NCBI GenBank assembly: GCA_965659685.1 | Contig: CBFHXB010000008.1 | Coordinates: 31,329-95,328 of the forward strand | Source of the DNA: MGIIa-L3 sp11892u | GTDB taxonomy: Archaea; Thermoplasmatota; Poseidoniia; Poseidoniales; Poseidoniaceae | Direction: 5' to 3' | DNA: 64,000 nucleotides | Shown: positions 43,200 through 52,500 of the stretch, piece by piece | Position numbering within the stretch: the first letter of the stretch is position 1 | Layout of the letters: each line of letters opens with the position of its first letter | Notes under the pieces: model-generated | Databases searched by the model: none | What the model saw: only the letters and a program-made list of their open reading frames with translations | Told to the model about the DNA's origin: nothing | Made by a program: the position numbers and the translations under genes

Positions 43200-44438
43200 T
43201 CACTTCCCGAGCTCCTCACGCTGCTCTTGCACGTGCCATGGGACCTCTTCGTAGACCTCGGTGAAGATCGTTGAGGCGGGAGGGTAAGGGCCGTTGGCCA
43301 AGTCGCCAAAGGTGCAGGCTTCCTTGTAGGCGGCCATGACTTCGGCATCGATGCGCTCGGTGAGTTCGGTGTGCTTGGCTTCGTCCCAAAGGCCTCGACC
43401 GATCAGGTGGCCCTTCAGGCGCTCGATGGGGTCGCCACCGGGCCAGTGCTTGAATTCGTCTTGCGGGCGGTAGGCGATTGGGTCGTCGGAGGACGAGTGC
43501 GCCCCTGCACGGTAGGTGTAGACCTCGATGAAGGTCGGACCAAGGCCTGCGGAGGCGCGGTCGCGGGCCCACTTGGTGACGGCGTACAGCGCGAGGAAGT
43601 CGTTGCCGTCGACGCGGAAGGAGGGGATGTCGTAGGCCAGGCCACGCTCGGCGAAGGTGCGTCCGCCCGTGGCGAGGTTGGCGTGGGTGGAGATGGCCCA
43701 CTGGTTGTTGACGACGTTGAGGATGACGGGTGGTTTGAACGTCGAAGCGAAGTTGACCGCGTAGTGGAAGTCGCCTTGAGCCGACGTGCCGTCGCCAAGC
43801 CACGAAATGCAGGCTTCGTCGAGCCCACGGTAGGCGGAGGCCATCGCGACACCGACCGCCTGAGGGAATTGGGTGCCGACCGGCGAGGAGATGGAAATGA
43901 AGCGGCCTTCCTTCCAGGTGTAGTGGACCGGCATTTGACGTCCACGAACGTTGTCTTCGGTGTTGCCGATGCAGTGGCAGATCATGCTCACCATGTCACG
44001 GCCACGCACGAATTGGGCGCCCGGTTGACGGTAGGAGGGGAACAGCCAGTCCTGTTCCTTGAGGGCCATGGTCTGGGCGATGGCGATCGCTTCTTCGCCA
44101 AAGGAACGCATGTAGAACGAGAGCAGTCCGGTGCGCTGCATCTTCATCATGCGGTCGTCGAAGATGCGCAGGCGCATCATGTGCTCCAATCCCTTGAGGA
44201 GGGTCCCCTCGTCGAGGTTCGGGTCCCACTCGCCGTGGGCGACGTGCTCGTCGTCGAGGACGCGGATGAGGCCCACGGCGTGGGTGGCCGTGTCCTGTGC
44301 GGAGCACGTGACCTCAGGCCGACCGAGGTCGCCGGGTTGTTCGGCAAATCCTCCGCCGAAGTCCGCCTTCTCTCCAGGTCGGAACGGAGGGATGCCAATG
44401 GTGTAAGGCGCCTCGCTCACGGTCAGGCGTTCGGGCAT
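43200..44438 (-). CDS. 2-oxoacid dehydrogenase E1 alpha subunit (branched-chain type)
   Basis: The protein has 412 aa. The thiamine diphosphate motif runs from WLGDGTSAQGDFHYAVNFAS to NNQWAIS. The loop TYRAGAHSSSDDPIAYR is typical of branched-chain 2-oxoacid dehydrogenases, where it binds the cofactor and in animals carries the regulatory phosphorylation sites. It has an N-terminal tail of about 70 residues before the family core. Its ATG overlaps the lipA stop by one base (TGATG), so it is coupled to lipA. It decarboxylates the 2-oxoacids of Val, Leu and Ile or similar acids. Confidence 0.94.
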   Translation of the reverse strand: MPERLTVSEAPYTIGIPPFRPGEKADFGGGFAEQPGDLGRPEVTCSAQDTATHAVGLIRVLDDEHVAHGEWDPNLDEGTLLKGLEHMMRLRIFDDRMMKMQRTGLLSFYMRSFGEEAIAIAQTMALKEQDWLFPSYRQPGAQFVRGRDMVSMICHCIGNTEDNVRGRQMPVHYTWKEGRFISISSPVGTQFPQAVGVAMASAYRGLDEACISWLGDGTSAQGDFHYAVNFASTFKPPVILNVVNNQWAISTHANLATGGRTFAERGLAYDIPSFRVDGNDFLALYAVTKWARDRASAGLGPTFIEVYTYRAGAHSSSDDPIAYRPQDEFKHWPGGDPIERLKGHLIGRGLWDEAKHTELTERIDAEVMAAYKEACTFGDLANGPYPPASTIFTEVYEEVPWHVQEQREELGK

Positions 44439-45436
44439 CAGGCTTCACCACCTGAGGTCCGCCTATGGGGGTGTCGGTCCGCCGCGGCACCGGGGCGAAC
44501 ACGAACCGTGGCACCCGGCATGTTGCCGTTCCAGTTCTCCTCCGTGCATGCGCGAAGAAGCAGCCCGGCCTTGAACGACGACCGAACCAGGGGGCCGCTC
44601 GCCACGCCGAGGAAGCCGAGTTCCATCGCGTGGTCGGCCCACTCCTCGTAGCGTTCCGGTTCCGGGAAGCGGTCCACCGCCAAGTGCTTGGATGAAGGGG
44701 CGAGGTACTGACCGAGGGTGATCAGGTCCACGCCTGCTTCACGAACGAGGGCCATGGCCTCCTCGAGTTCCTCGTCGGTTTCGCCGAGGCCGACCATGAT
44801 GGAGGTCTTGATGAGCAGGTCTGGGCGCAGGCGACGGGCCTCACGAAGGATGGACAAGGATTGGTCGAAGGAGGCGCGGTGGTCGCGCACCGTCTTGTCG
44901 AGGCTGGGGACGCATTCCACGTTGTGCGCGAAGACCCTGAGCGGCGCTCCGTCGAGGAGCATGGCCAGCGCCTCGAGATCCCCTGCGAGGTCGGAGCACA
45001 ACAGTTCCAGCGTGACCTCCGGCGTTCGTGCGTGAACGGCATCGAGGCACGCCCGGTAGTGGGATGCGCCGCTGTCGGCCAAATCGTCACGGTTGACCAC
45101 GGTGATGACGGCGTGGCGCAACGGCATTGAGGCCACCGCGTGCGCGAGGTGGGCCGGCTCTTCCGGGTCCAAAGGCGGAGCGCGCTTGATGGTGCCCACC
45201 GCACAGAAACGGCAGCCTCGGGTGCATTCTTGGCCGGCGATCATGAAGGTCGCGTCACCGCTCGACCAGCAATCGTGGATGTTGGGGCAGCGCGCCTCTT
45301 CGCACACGGTGTGCAAGGCGTTGTCCTTGACCGACGCTTTGGTGTCACGGAAGGCTTCCATCGCTTCACCGGACGGGAGGGTGGTTCGGAACCACGCCGG
45401 CAAGCGGGACCGTTGCGGGGCCTCGGTCTCGGCCAT
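44438..45436 (-). CDS. lipA: Lipoyl synthase
   Basis: The protein has 332 aa and is a radical SAM enzyme that inserts two sulfurs into protein-bound octanoate. The auxiliary cluster cysteines are C45, C50 and C56 (CEEARCPNIHDC), the radical SAM cluster cysteines are C71, C75 and C78 (CTRGCRFC), and the RSSF near the C-terminus stands for the usual RSSY motif. ATG 45436 has a GGGAGG about ten bases upstream; an in-frame ATG at 45463 would add nine residues. It heads the operon that makes its own client, the E2 lipoyl domain. Confidence 0.96.
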   Translation of the reverse strand: MAETEAPQRSRLPAWFRTTLPSGEAMEAFRDTKASVKDNALHTVCEEARCPNIHDCWSSGDATFMIAGQECTRGCRFCAVGTIKRAPPLDPEEPAHLAHAVASMPLRHAVITVVNRDDLADSGASHYRACLDAVHARTPEVTLELLCSDLAGDLEALAMLLDGAPLRVFAHNVECVPSLDKTVRDHRASFDQSLSILREARRLRPDLLIKTSIMVGLGETDEELEEAMALVREAGVDLITLGQYLAPSSKHLAVDRFPEPERYEEWADHAMELGFLGVASGPLVRSSFKAGLLLRACTEENWNGNMPGATVRVRPGAAADRHPHRRTSGGEA

Positions 45437-45489
45437 GGTCAGCGAGCGCCTCCCTTCGGCCATGGTGTGGGCACGGGGCGAGCGGCAAA

Positions 45490-45515
45490 AGGCTTCGTCA
45501 CGGAGTGTGAAGCCT
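45490..45515. repeat. Inverted repeat between lipA and the SDR gene
   Basis: AGGCTTC (45490-45496) and GAAGCCT (45509-45515) are exact reverse complements around a 12-nt loop. They lie in the divergent promoter region of the lipA operon and the SDR gene and could be an operator. Confidence 0.4.
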
Positions 45516-45525
45516 CGGACGAGGG

Positions 45526-45533
45526 TTCATGTC
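45526..45533 (+). promoter_or_regulatory. TATA-like box of the SDR gene
   Basis: TTCATGTC, centred about 25 nt ahead of ATG 45554. Confidence 0.45.
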
Positions 45534-45553
45534 CTCAAGGGCCACCTCGGTGC

Positions 45554-46300
45554 ATGGGCGCGAAGACCGTTCTGGTCACGGGAGGTGGCCGCCGTTTGGG
45601 GGCAGCCACCGTTTCTGCCCTCGTCGATGCGGGATGGACGGCCCTCGTCCACGTCCGAACGTCCACCTCGGAAGCAGAAGCGCTTCTCGCCAACTTGGCC
45701 GATGCCCATGGCCGCGACGTGGGGCGGGTGCTTCAGGCCGACCTGGCCACGCCAGAGGGCGCGGCAACCTTGGCAGCGGCGGTGCTGGCCGATGCGTCGG
45801 TGGCCGCCGAAGGCTTGGGTGGGCTCGTTCACAACGCCTCCATCTTCTTCCCGAGCGAAGGCGAAGGGGCACCTGCTGACATGGCGCAAGCCCGTCACGA
45901 CCTGTGGATGCTTCACGTCGAAGCTCCTGTGCGCTTGACCGAGGCCTTGGCCGGTGCGCTTACCAAAGGAAAGGGCAGCATCGTCTCGATGGTGGACACC
46001 TCATGGGGCAAGGCCTGGCCCCATCTTGGGGATTACAGCGCAAGCAAAGCCGCGCTTCGTCAACGAACCCTTGGTTGGGCGCTCGACTTGGCGCCTGCGG
46101 TTCGCTCCAACGCCGTTGCACCTGGTGCGATCCTGTCGGCGGATTGGGAGGAGAGCGCCTTCGAAGCGACCGTGGCTCGCCTCCCGCTTCAGCGCTCGGG
46201 CGCCCCCGAAGACGTGGCCTCTGCGGTTCGCTACTTGCTGGAGGCTCCGTACGTGACAGGCCAAGTCTTGGCCGTTGACGGCGGCTGGGGTCTGATTTGA
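45554..46300 (+). CDS. Short-chain dehydrogenase, pteridine-reductase-like
   Basis: The protein has 248 aa and a Rossmann fold. TGGGRRLG is the cofactor loop, in the arginine-bearing form of NADPH-dependent pteridine reductases (PTR1, FolM). VHNASIFFPS, the catalytic YSASK (Tyr and Lys) and NAVAPGAIL follow. The NAS motif and APGAI also favour that subgroup over generic ketoacyl reductases. A role in reducing dihydropterin or dihydrofolate is plausible given folP, folB and the pterin dehydratase here, but other SDR substrates cannot be excluded. It diverges from lipA. Confidence 0.82.
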   Translation: MGAKTVLVTGGGRRLGAATVSALVDAGWTALVHVRTSTSEAEALLANLADAHGRDVGRVLQADLATPEGAATLAAAVLADASVAAEGLGGLVHNASIFFPSEGEGAPADMAQARHDLWMLHVEAPVRLTEALAGALTKGKGSIVSMVDTSWGKAWPHLGDYSASKAALRQRTLGWALDLAPAVRSNAVAPGAILSADWEESAFEATVARLPLQRSGAPEDVASAVRYLLEAPYVTGQVLAVDGGWGLI

Positions 46301-46311
46301 GGCCCTTTTCG

Positions 46312-46397
46312 TGGTACAGGGGGAGGGATTTGAACCCTCGAACCCATCTGGGACCGGAGCTTAAATCCGGCGCTTTTGACCGCTCGGCCACCCCTGT
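46312..46397 (-). tRNA. tRNA-Leu (anticodon UAA)
   Basis: The acceptor stem is ACAGGGG (5' end at 46397) pairing with CCCCTGT (46316-46322), discriminator A at 46315, and an encoded CCA (46312-46314). The anticodon stem CCGGA/TCCGG encloses the loop TTTAAGC with anticodon TAA. A long variable arm (CCCAGATGGG) is typical of leucine. The T arm is GAGGG/CCCTC with TTCAAAT. There is no intron. It lies tail-to-tail with the SDR gene. Confidence 0.96.
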
Positions 46398-46508
46398 GCT
46401 TGCTCCACACGGCCGGTCCCCTTCAGTTCGTCGGCATCTGAGCCGGTGGAACACGCGGAATGGAAAACGGTTTAACACCCCCGCGGGCAGGGCAAGACGG
46501 TGGTCTGG

Positions 46509-49430
46509 ATGTTGACGCACGGACAAGCCAATCGAGGACTCGCGCTCTCGATGTTGGTCCTGCTTGTCCTCTCGACCATGGCAGGACTTGTTCAGGTCCC
46601 CCCACACGTGGCGCTCGAGCCATCTGAGGAGCCCGCCAACAGCCTTGCAGGTCTTGAGAACTACCGCTTGTATTTGGACGCTGAAAACTCAAGCGCCGGT
46701 GGCGATGGTCACATCACCACCATCGAACCCTCGGGCAGCCAAGAGGAACTCTCGACCCTCGGCGGCATCGAATTCCGATCTTCGGAGATGATCTCTGACC
46801 TGACCTTGTACGGCGAAGGCTCCGACAACGACCAGATTCAACTCACCATCTACATGCGATTCCGCGGCCAACAAGGCTCGACCGGTGACGTGGCGTTCTC
46901 GCTGAAGGCAGGAGACACACAAATCGGCAGCGAAAACATCGACCTGGACGACCCCTGCAGTTCCACTTTCCAGCAAAATTGCGCGTGGACCTCCTCTGAG
47001 GTGTTCTTCGACATCTCGTCCAACGGCGTGACGGTTCCAAACGGCAAGAGCCTGAAGTTGGTCATCGACGGTCAAGCCTCCTGCGAGGGTCAAGGCGGTG
47101 GCAACCCCATCGGTGGCGGCAACGATTGCGACATCGAAATCGCCTACGGCGACTTGGACTCCACGGAGGGAACCTCCCGTTTGGAGGTCATGGCCAACGC
47201 CCTCTCGGCTTCGTCCGTGAAGGTCCACACCCCCGGCTCGGCGTGGGGCGACCCCGAGACCTTGACGTGGGCCCCCAACGCCCTTGGCGAGGACCGTGAG
47301 ATTCAGTTCGATGTCGACGTGCGTGACGCCTTCGGCCGAGCCGACATCCAGTCCGTCAACCTCGTGCTCTCGACGCCCAATGGGGCCTCGGCGGTCTTCG
47401 ACAAGGAGTTCGACGACGACGACCTCCGGCTCGACAACGAAGGCCTCGTCGGCAACTACACGTGGACCTACGACGCGGGCTCCATGGCCCCCGGCGTCTA
47501 TCCACTCGCCCTCGAAATCCGTGACGTCCAAGGTCACACGGTGTTGTATGAGCATGGTGGCGTGGAGTTCGTCGAGCACGGCATCAACCTCGGTGTCCCC
47601 AGCAACCAGCCCACCACCGTGCTGATCGCTCCTGGGCAGACCAGCACCGTCGAGTTCCTCGTCACGCACATCGGCGCCTCCGCCGCTTCCATGGAGGTGC
47701 GCTTGGACCTCGCTCGCTCGCTTCCTTCCTCATGGTCTGACCCGGTATGGGACCAGCCTGCCGGCTACACCCTCAACGGTGGAGGCGACGTCGTCCGCCC
47801 CATCCTCTCCATCGAGGTCGGCGAAGACCTGACCAACGCACCTTCACGTTTGGAAATCGAAGCCCGCGCGTACGCAGAAAACGGCGACGGGCAACTCGTT
47901 GAGGTGGCCATCGTTGACCTCACCCTCGACTTTGACGAGGTCGGCGTCTACGCCGAGCCGCGCGTGTCGGTGTTTGAGGACGTCGAGCACCAGCGTCAGA
48001 TCGCCGATTCAACCCGGCCAGACCTGTACGACGAAACCCTCTCCCATTACGTGGACATGTCCGACGCCCAAGAGGGCGTGGACTTCTACATCGACGTGTT
48101 CAACGCCGGATTCGACACGGACGCGTTCAAACTCCGCGTGACCGAACTTCCAGAATCGTGGCTCTACCGCTTCTACGACAACGACACTGGGCAACAACTC
48201 GTGGAAGAGGGCATCAACAGCCTGACGCCTTCCATTGGCTCCTTCCAGCAACTGACGTTGCGCATGACCGTCTTCCCGCCCGATGCGCGTGAAGCTCAGG
48301 ACATTGGATTGGTCCGTGTGCTCGTCGTGAGCGGCAACGACGCCGACCTTCGAACCGAGGTGGCGTTCACGGTCCACCGCACCTTTGGGGTCTTGGCCGA
48401 AGTCATCTCCGACAGCGATGCCAAGGTGCTCGGTACGGTCGGCCCCATCGCCCCCGGTGCGGACGCATGGTTCCGCTTCCGCATCACCGACGCGGGTGAA
48501 GACGACGTGGAAACCACGTGGCGCATCGTGCCACCCAACCTCCTCCCCCGCAACGACGGCATCTACACCAGTTGGGAGTACAGCATCACCGACGATTCCG
48601 GTGCCGCTGCACCCGTGGTTCGGCTGAGCGGGGACGAATATGCCGACCTGCGCCTCGACGTGAGCCTCCGTGATCAGATCGAAGCCGGCAACCACACCAT
48701 CTACGTCGGCATCATCGAAGACGGCGTGGACGACGATGAGGCGCGCTACTTCGACATGCCCGTGACCGTCGTGGTCAAGGAAGACGTCATCGCAGGGCGC
48801 CTTCTCATCACGCTGGAGAGCCAACTCACGCCCTTCGGGCCCGGGGAAAGCAAGGAACTTGGATTCCGTGTGGACAACCAGAACAACATCCCGCTGACCG
48901 TCCTCGTCTCCTTGGACGAACCCAGCGGCTGGGAGAACGGCGCCGTCAGCGTGAACTCCTTCCAGCAAGCCGGAAGCACCCTCTTGGTGACCGTGGACGC
49001 GTACAGCAACGAGAAGTTCACGGTCGATTTGACCGCCCCAACCACGGTCAAGAACAACGATCGTGCGGAGTTGACCATCATCGTCGAACCCTACGACGAC
49101 GAGGTCCCCTACGGCCTTGACTTCAAGCAGCAGACCAAGTTTGAGTTCGCGACCACCTGCACCGAGGTCGCGTGTTTGGCGAACGAACTTCGCGACCCTG
49201 AGCCAAGCACGATTGGACTCATTGCCATGCTCGTGGCCATCGTCCTCTACGGGACGTACCGCCGCGGTGCCAACAGGACCATCGCCGCTGCGCTTCCCGT
49301 CAAGGACGTGGCTTTGCCAGCGTCCGATGAGGCCACCACCGAGGTCCAACAAGACCTCGATTTGCCTCCCGCGGTCACGACGGAAGTTGACGACGATTTG
49401 GAACTCCTGGACGAGCTGTCCGACCTCTGA
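46509..49430 (+). CDS. Large surface protein with Ig-like/CARDB-like domains
   Basis: The protein has 973 aa. An N-terminal signal (LALSMLVLLVLSTMAGLV) is followed by an outer part of almost 870 residues, rich in beta strands and acidic. Several units resemble CARDB or NPCBM-associated Ig-like folds, with recurrent phrases such as IAPGQTSTVEFLVTH, IAPGADAWFRFRITD and GPGESKELGFRVDN. One membrane helix (about 900-916, GLIAMLVAIVLYGTY) and an acidic inner tail of about 55 residues end it. GTG 46500 lies 26 nt after the TATA-like GTTTAACA (46470-46477) and is a possible leaderless start. No enzyme motif is seen. It is the first of three surface-protein genes in a row. Confidence 0.85.
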   Translation: MLTHGQANRGLALSMLVLLVLSTMAGLVQVPPHVALEPSEEPANSLAGLENYRLYLDAENSSAGGDGHITTIEPSGSQEELSTLGGIEFRSSEMISDLTLYGEGSDNDQIQLTIYMRFRGQQGSTGDVAFSLKAGDTQIGSENIDLDDPCSSTFQQNCAWTSSEVFFDISSNGVTVPNGKSLKLVIDGQASCEGQGGGNPIGGGNDCDIEIAYGDLDSTEGTSRLEVMANALSASSVKVHTPGSAWGDPETLTWAPNALGEDREIQFDVDVRDAFGRADIQSVNLVLSTPNGASAVFDKEFDDDDLRLDNEGLVGNYTWTYDAGSMAPGVYPLALEIRDVQGHTVLYEHGGVEFVEHGINLGVPSNQPTTVLIAPGQTSTVEFLVTHIGASAASMEVRLDLARSLPSSWSDPVWDQPAGYTLNGGGDVVRPILSIEVGEDLTNAPSRLEIEARAYAENGDGQLVEVAIVDLTLDFDEVGVYAEPRVSVFEDVEHQRQIADSTRPDLYDETLSHYVDMSDAQEGVDFYIDVFNAGFDTDAFKLRVTELPESWLYRFYDNDTGQQLVEEGINSLTPSIGSFQQLTLRMTVFPPDAREAQDIGLVRVLVVSGNDADLRTEVAFTVHRTFGVLAEVISDSDAKVLGTVGPIAPGADAWFRFRITDAGEDDVETTWRIVPPNLLPRNDGIYTSWEYSITDDSGAAAPVVRLSGDEYADLRLDVSLRDQIEAGNHTIYVGIIEDGVDDDEARYFDMPVTVVVKEDVIAGRLLITLESQLTPFGPGESKELGFRVDNQNNIPLTVLVSLDEPSGWENGAVSVNSFQQAGSTLLVTVDAYSNEKFTVDLTAPTTVKNNDRAELTIIVEPYDDEVPYGLDFKQQTKFEFATTCTEVACLANELRDPEPSTIGLIAMLVAIVLYGTYRRGANRTIAAALPVKDVALPASDEATTEVQQDLDLPPAVTTEVDDDLELLDELSDL

Positions 49431-49476
49431 AGCGAGGGCACCGCTCGATGCGTTGTCTGAACAGCGCACCATTCCC

Positions 49477-49484
49477 CTTATGAG
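49477..49484 (+). promoter_or_regulatory. TATA-like box of the giant surface-protein gene
   Basis: CTTATGAG, centred about 27 nt ahead of ATG 49508. Confidence 0.45.
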
Positions 49485-49507
49485 GCGCCGGAACCGCCTT
49501 GTGCTTG

Positions 49508-52500
49508 ATGTCAGAGCAGATGCTGTCTCAGCGACGCGCGACCTCGCCTCGAGCCGTGGATGCTGGGGTGCGACGCCGTGCCCTTGGACTGACCATCCTC
49601 ATGCTCCTGTCCCTCTTCGCGGGCATCGATTTGGTGAGCGAGGAAGTGTCGGCAGCCTCCGACGCGGACGGCGACGGTTTGACCTACGGTCTGGAATACC
49701 TGATCAACACCTCACCAAACGACCCTGACTCCGACAACGACGGGCTGCCCGACGGCTGGGAGTGGAAGCACGGCCTCGACCCGCTTTCCTCCAGCTTTGG
49801 TGACGGTGCGGTCGGCGACCCCGACGGCGACGGCATGTCCAACCTTCAGGAATACACCTACCTGATGCCGACCGGTTGGGACATCGCCACGACCCCTGCA
49901 GTGCTGGACAACGGCGTGTGGTGGAACGGCACCGTTCCCACCAACGACTGGTCCGAAGAGCATGCCATGCAGTTCAACCCGCCGGCATGCGGTGCAACGG
50001 GCAGCGACGGCACCGGATCCGTCATCCTCTGTGACGAAGACCCCGTGGGCAACATCTGTACCGACGGCTTCGACAACGACAAGGACGGCGCCGTTGACGG
50101 CGCCGACAGCGACGGCGACGGCGATGCCGACTGCTTGAGCGACGACGACGACGGTGACGGCCAGATCGACGAAGACCGCCGAGGGTACGACACCGACGGC
50201 GACGGCATGCCCGACGGTTGGGAAGTCTCGTACGGCCTCAACGCCACGTCCGCGTCCAACGACGACGGACCAAACGGCGATCCTGACAACGACGGGTTGC
50301 CCAACCTCTTCGAATACATCAACCCGTCATGGACCACCAACTGCGGTTCCTCGCCCTGCTTCCGTCCTGAACCCGGGACGCCAACCGAGACAATCACGCC
50401 TTGCGACCCCGTCAGCGGCATCGGCCCCGGTGGTTGCGCAACCCTGACCGCTGAGGTGGACGGCATCACCTCCACCAACCCGACCGCGGCCGATTCGGAC
50501 GGCGACGGCCTGAACGACTCCTACGAAGCCTTCACCTTGCTGACGGACCCGACCGCATCCGACACCGACGGTGACGGTCTGAGCGATGGCGTGGAGGTCA
50601 ACGCCGCATACGGAAACCCGCCCCAAGCAAGCGACCCAAGGGACAACAACACCGACGGCGACGCTTTCGACGACGGGGATGAAGACGCCAACGGCAACGG
50701 CATCGTGGACGCGGGTGAGACCGATCCAACGCGCCGTGAGGATGCCGGAGATTTCGACAACGACGGCATTCAGAACTGGGAAGAGAACCTCTCCTGCACC
50801 GCATGGGACATCGCCGACACCGACGGTGGCGGCGTCAACGACGGCGACGAGCGAAACGTGTCGCATGGGACCGACCCCTGTGATTCGCTTGTCGATTTCG
50901 TGACCACGGTGGCCAACTGGAACGGCGTCAATCGCTTGACCGTGGCCAACGGCAGTGGATTCAACCCCGATGGTGGCACGGGCTGGTACAACGTCTCAGG
51001 CACGTGGACGTCTTTCGCCTACGCTGCCACGGTCAACAACGTCCTCATCGGCGTCAACCTCGCACCTCCGCCCTCGGTGACCGACGTGGCGAACCGCAAC
51101 GGTTCGTTCTGTCACACGCAGGCGACCCAAGACGGCACCATCAGCACGACGCGCACCTATTGCGATGACGATTACACGGACTCCGACGGTGATGGACTCG
51201 CGGATTGGCAGGAATTGCTGGGTGTGTTCGGCTGGTTCTCCAACCCGACGTTGGCCGACACGGACAACGACGGCGTCAACGATTTCGGTGAGGTGGTCCG
51301 GGACAACACCGATCCTTTGGACCCCTGCAAAAACGCCCTGGATCCTGACGGCGACGGTTTGAACAGTTACTTTGAGAACTCCACAGGGTGCACGTTGGAC
51401 AGCATTGGAATCCTCAACGGATCTTCCGACGTCTGGGTCACGGACCCTGACGACTTCGACACAGACGCAGGCGGCGTCAACGATCTTGACGAGTATTTCG
51501 ACGGTACGAACCCCGAAAACGACCCCTCCGACGACGTGCTGCCCGACGATTTCGACGGCGACGGGATTCCCGACGCGGTCGAGAACCTGACCGGCACCGA
51601 CTGGCGCAACCCCGACACCGACGGCGGCGGTGTGTCCGACGGTGTGGAGTGTCCCGGAAATTTCTGGGCCTCCGGCTGTGTTGGTGCGCCCCAAAACCCG
51701 TTCGATCCCACGGACGATTTCCCTCAATCTCAGGTGCTCTTCTACGCCAACAACACCTCCGGGACCGTCGACCTCGACCAAGTGCATCGATGGCGGCAAG
51801 TGACCAACGACTTCCCGACCGGCTCCACCTACGCGCACATCGCTGCGGTTCACCCCAGCAACGAATTGTTCGTGAATTTTGAGAACCTCTCCGGCATGGC
51901 AGACCTTGGGTTCAGCAACGACACGGTGTCGTGGAACATGCAGTACGATGTTGAGTTCATCGGGACCGGCGTCCCCCTTCCGCTGTCCACCATCAACCAC
52001 TCGTTCTGGGCCGATGCCAGCACGGAATTGCAGCGTACGAATGACACGTTCATCGTCACCGTGGAATCTGGCTTCCTACAGAGCCTCATCGCCCTCTCGC
52101 CTGAATATTGGTTTGATTGGGACACGCTTGCGTCCACCACCATCGCCAACCAAAGCGACACGTATGCGCTCTTCCTCGACGACGGCTTGAGGAACCGAAG
52201 CAACCCTTGGTCCATCGCCTTGAACATCACCGAGGCCGTCGTCGCCCAAGCGGGCGCTTCGGACGCATGGAGCACGGCAGACGCGATCGCGACCTTCCTC
52301 AAGGAAGGGAACGCTACGACTGAATTCAAGCGGAATTACAACGGCTCAGGATTGGACGGTGAACAAGACCTCGCGGTCCACCTGCTCGAGATCGCCAACG
52401 AGGGGACCTGCCAGGAATTCACCACGACCTTCGTGACGATGGCCCGTTTGGCCGGACTCCCCGCACGGTCCGTGTCCGGCTTCGCCGGTGGCACGTGGAC

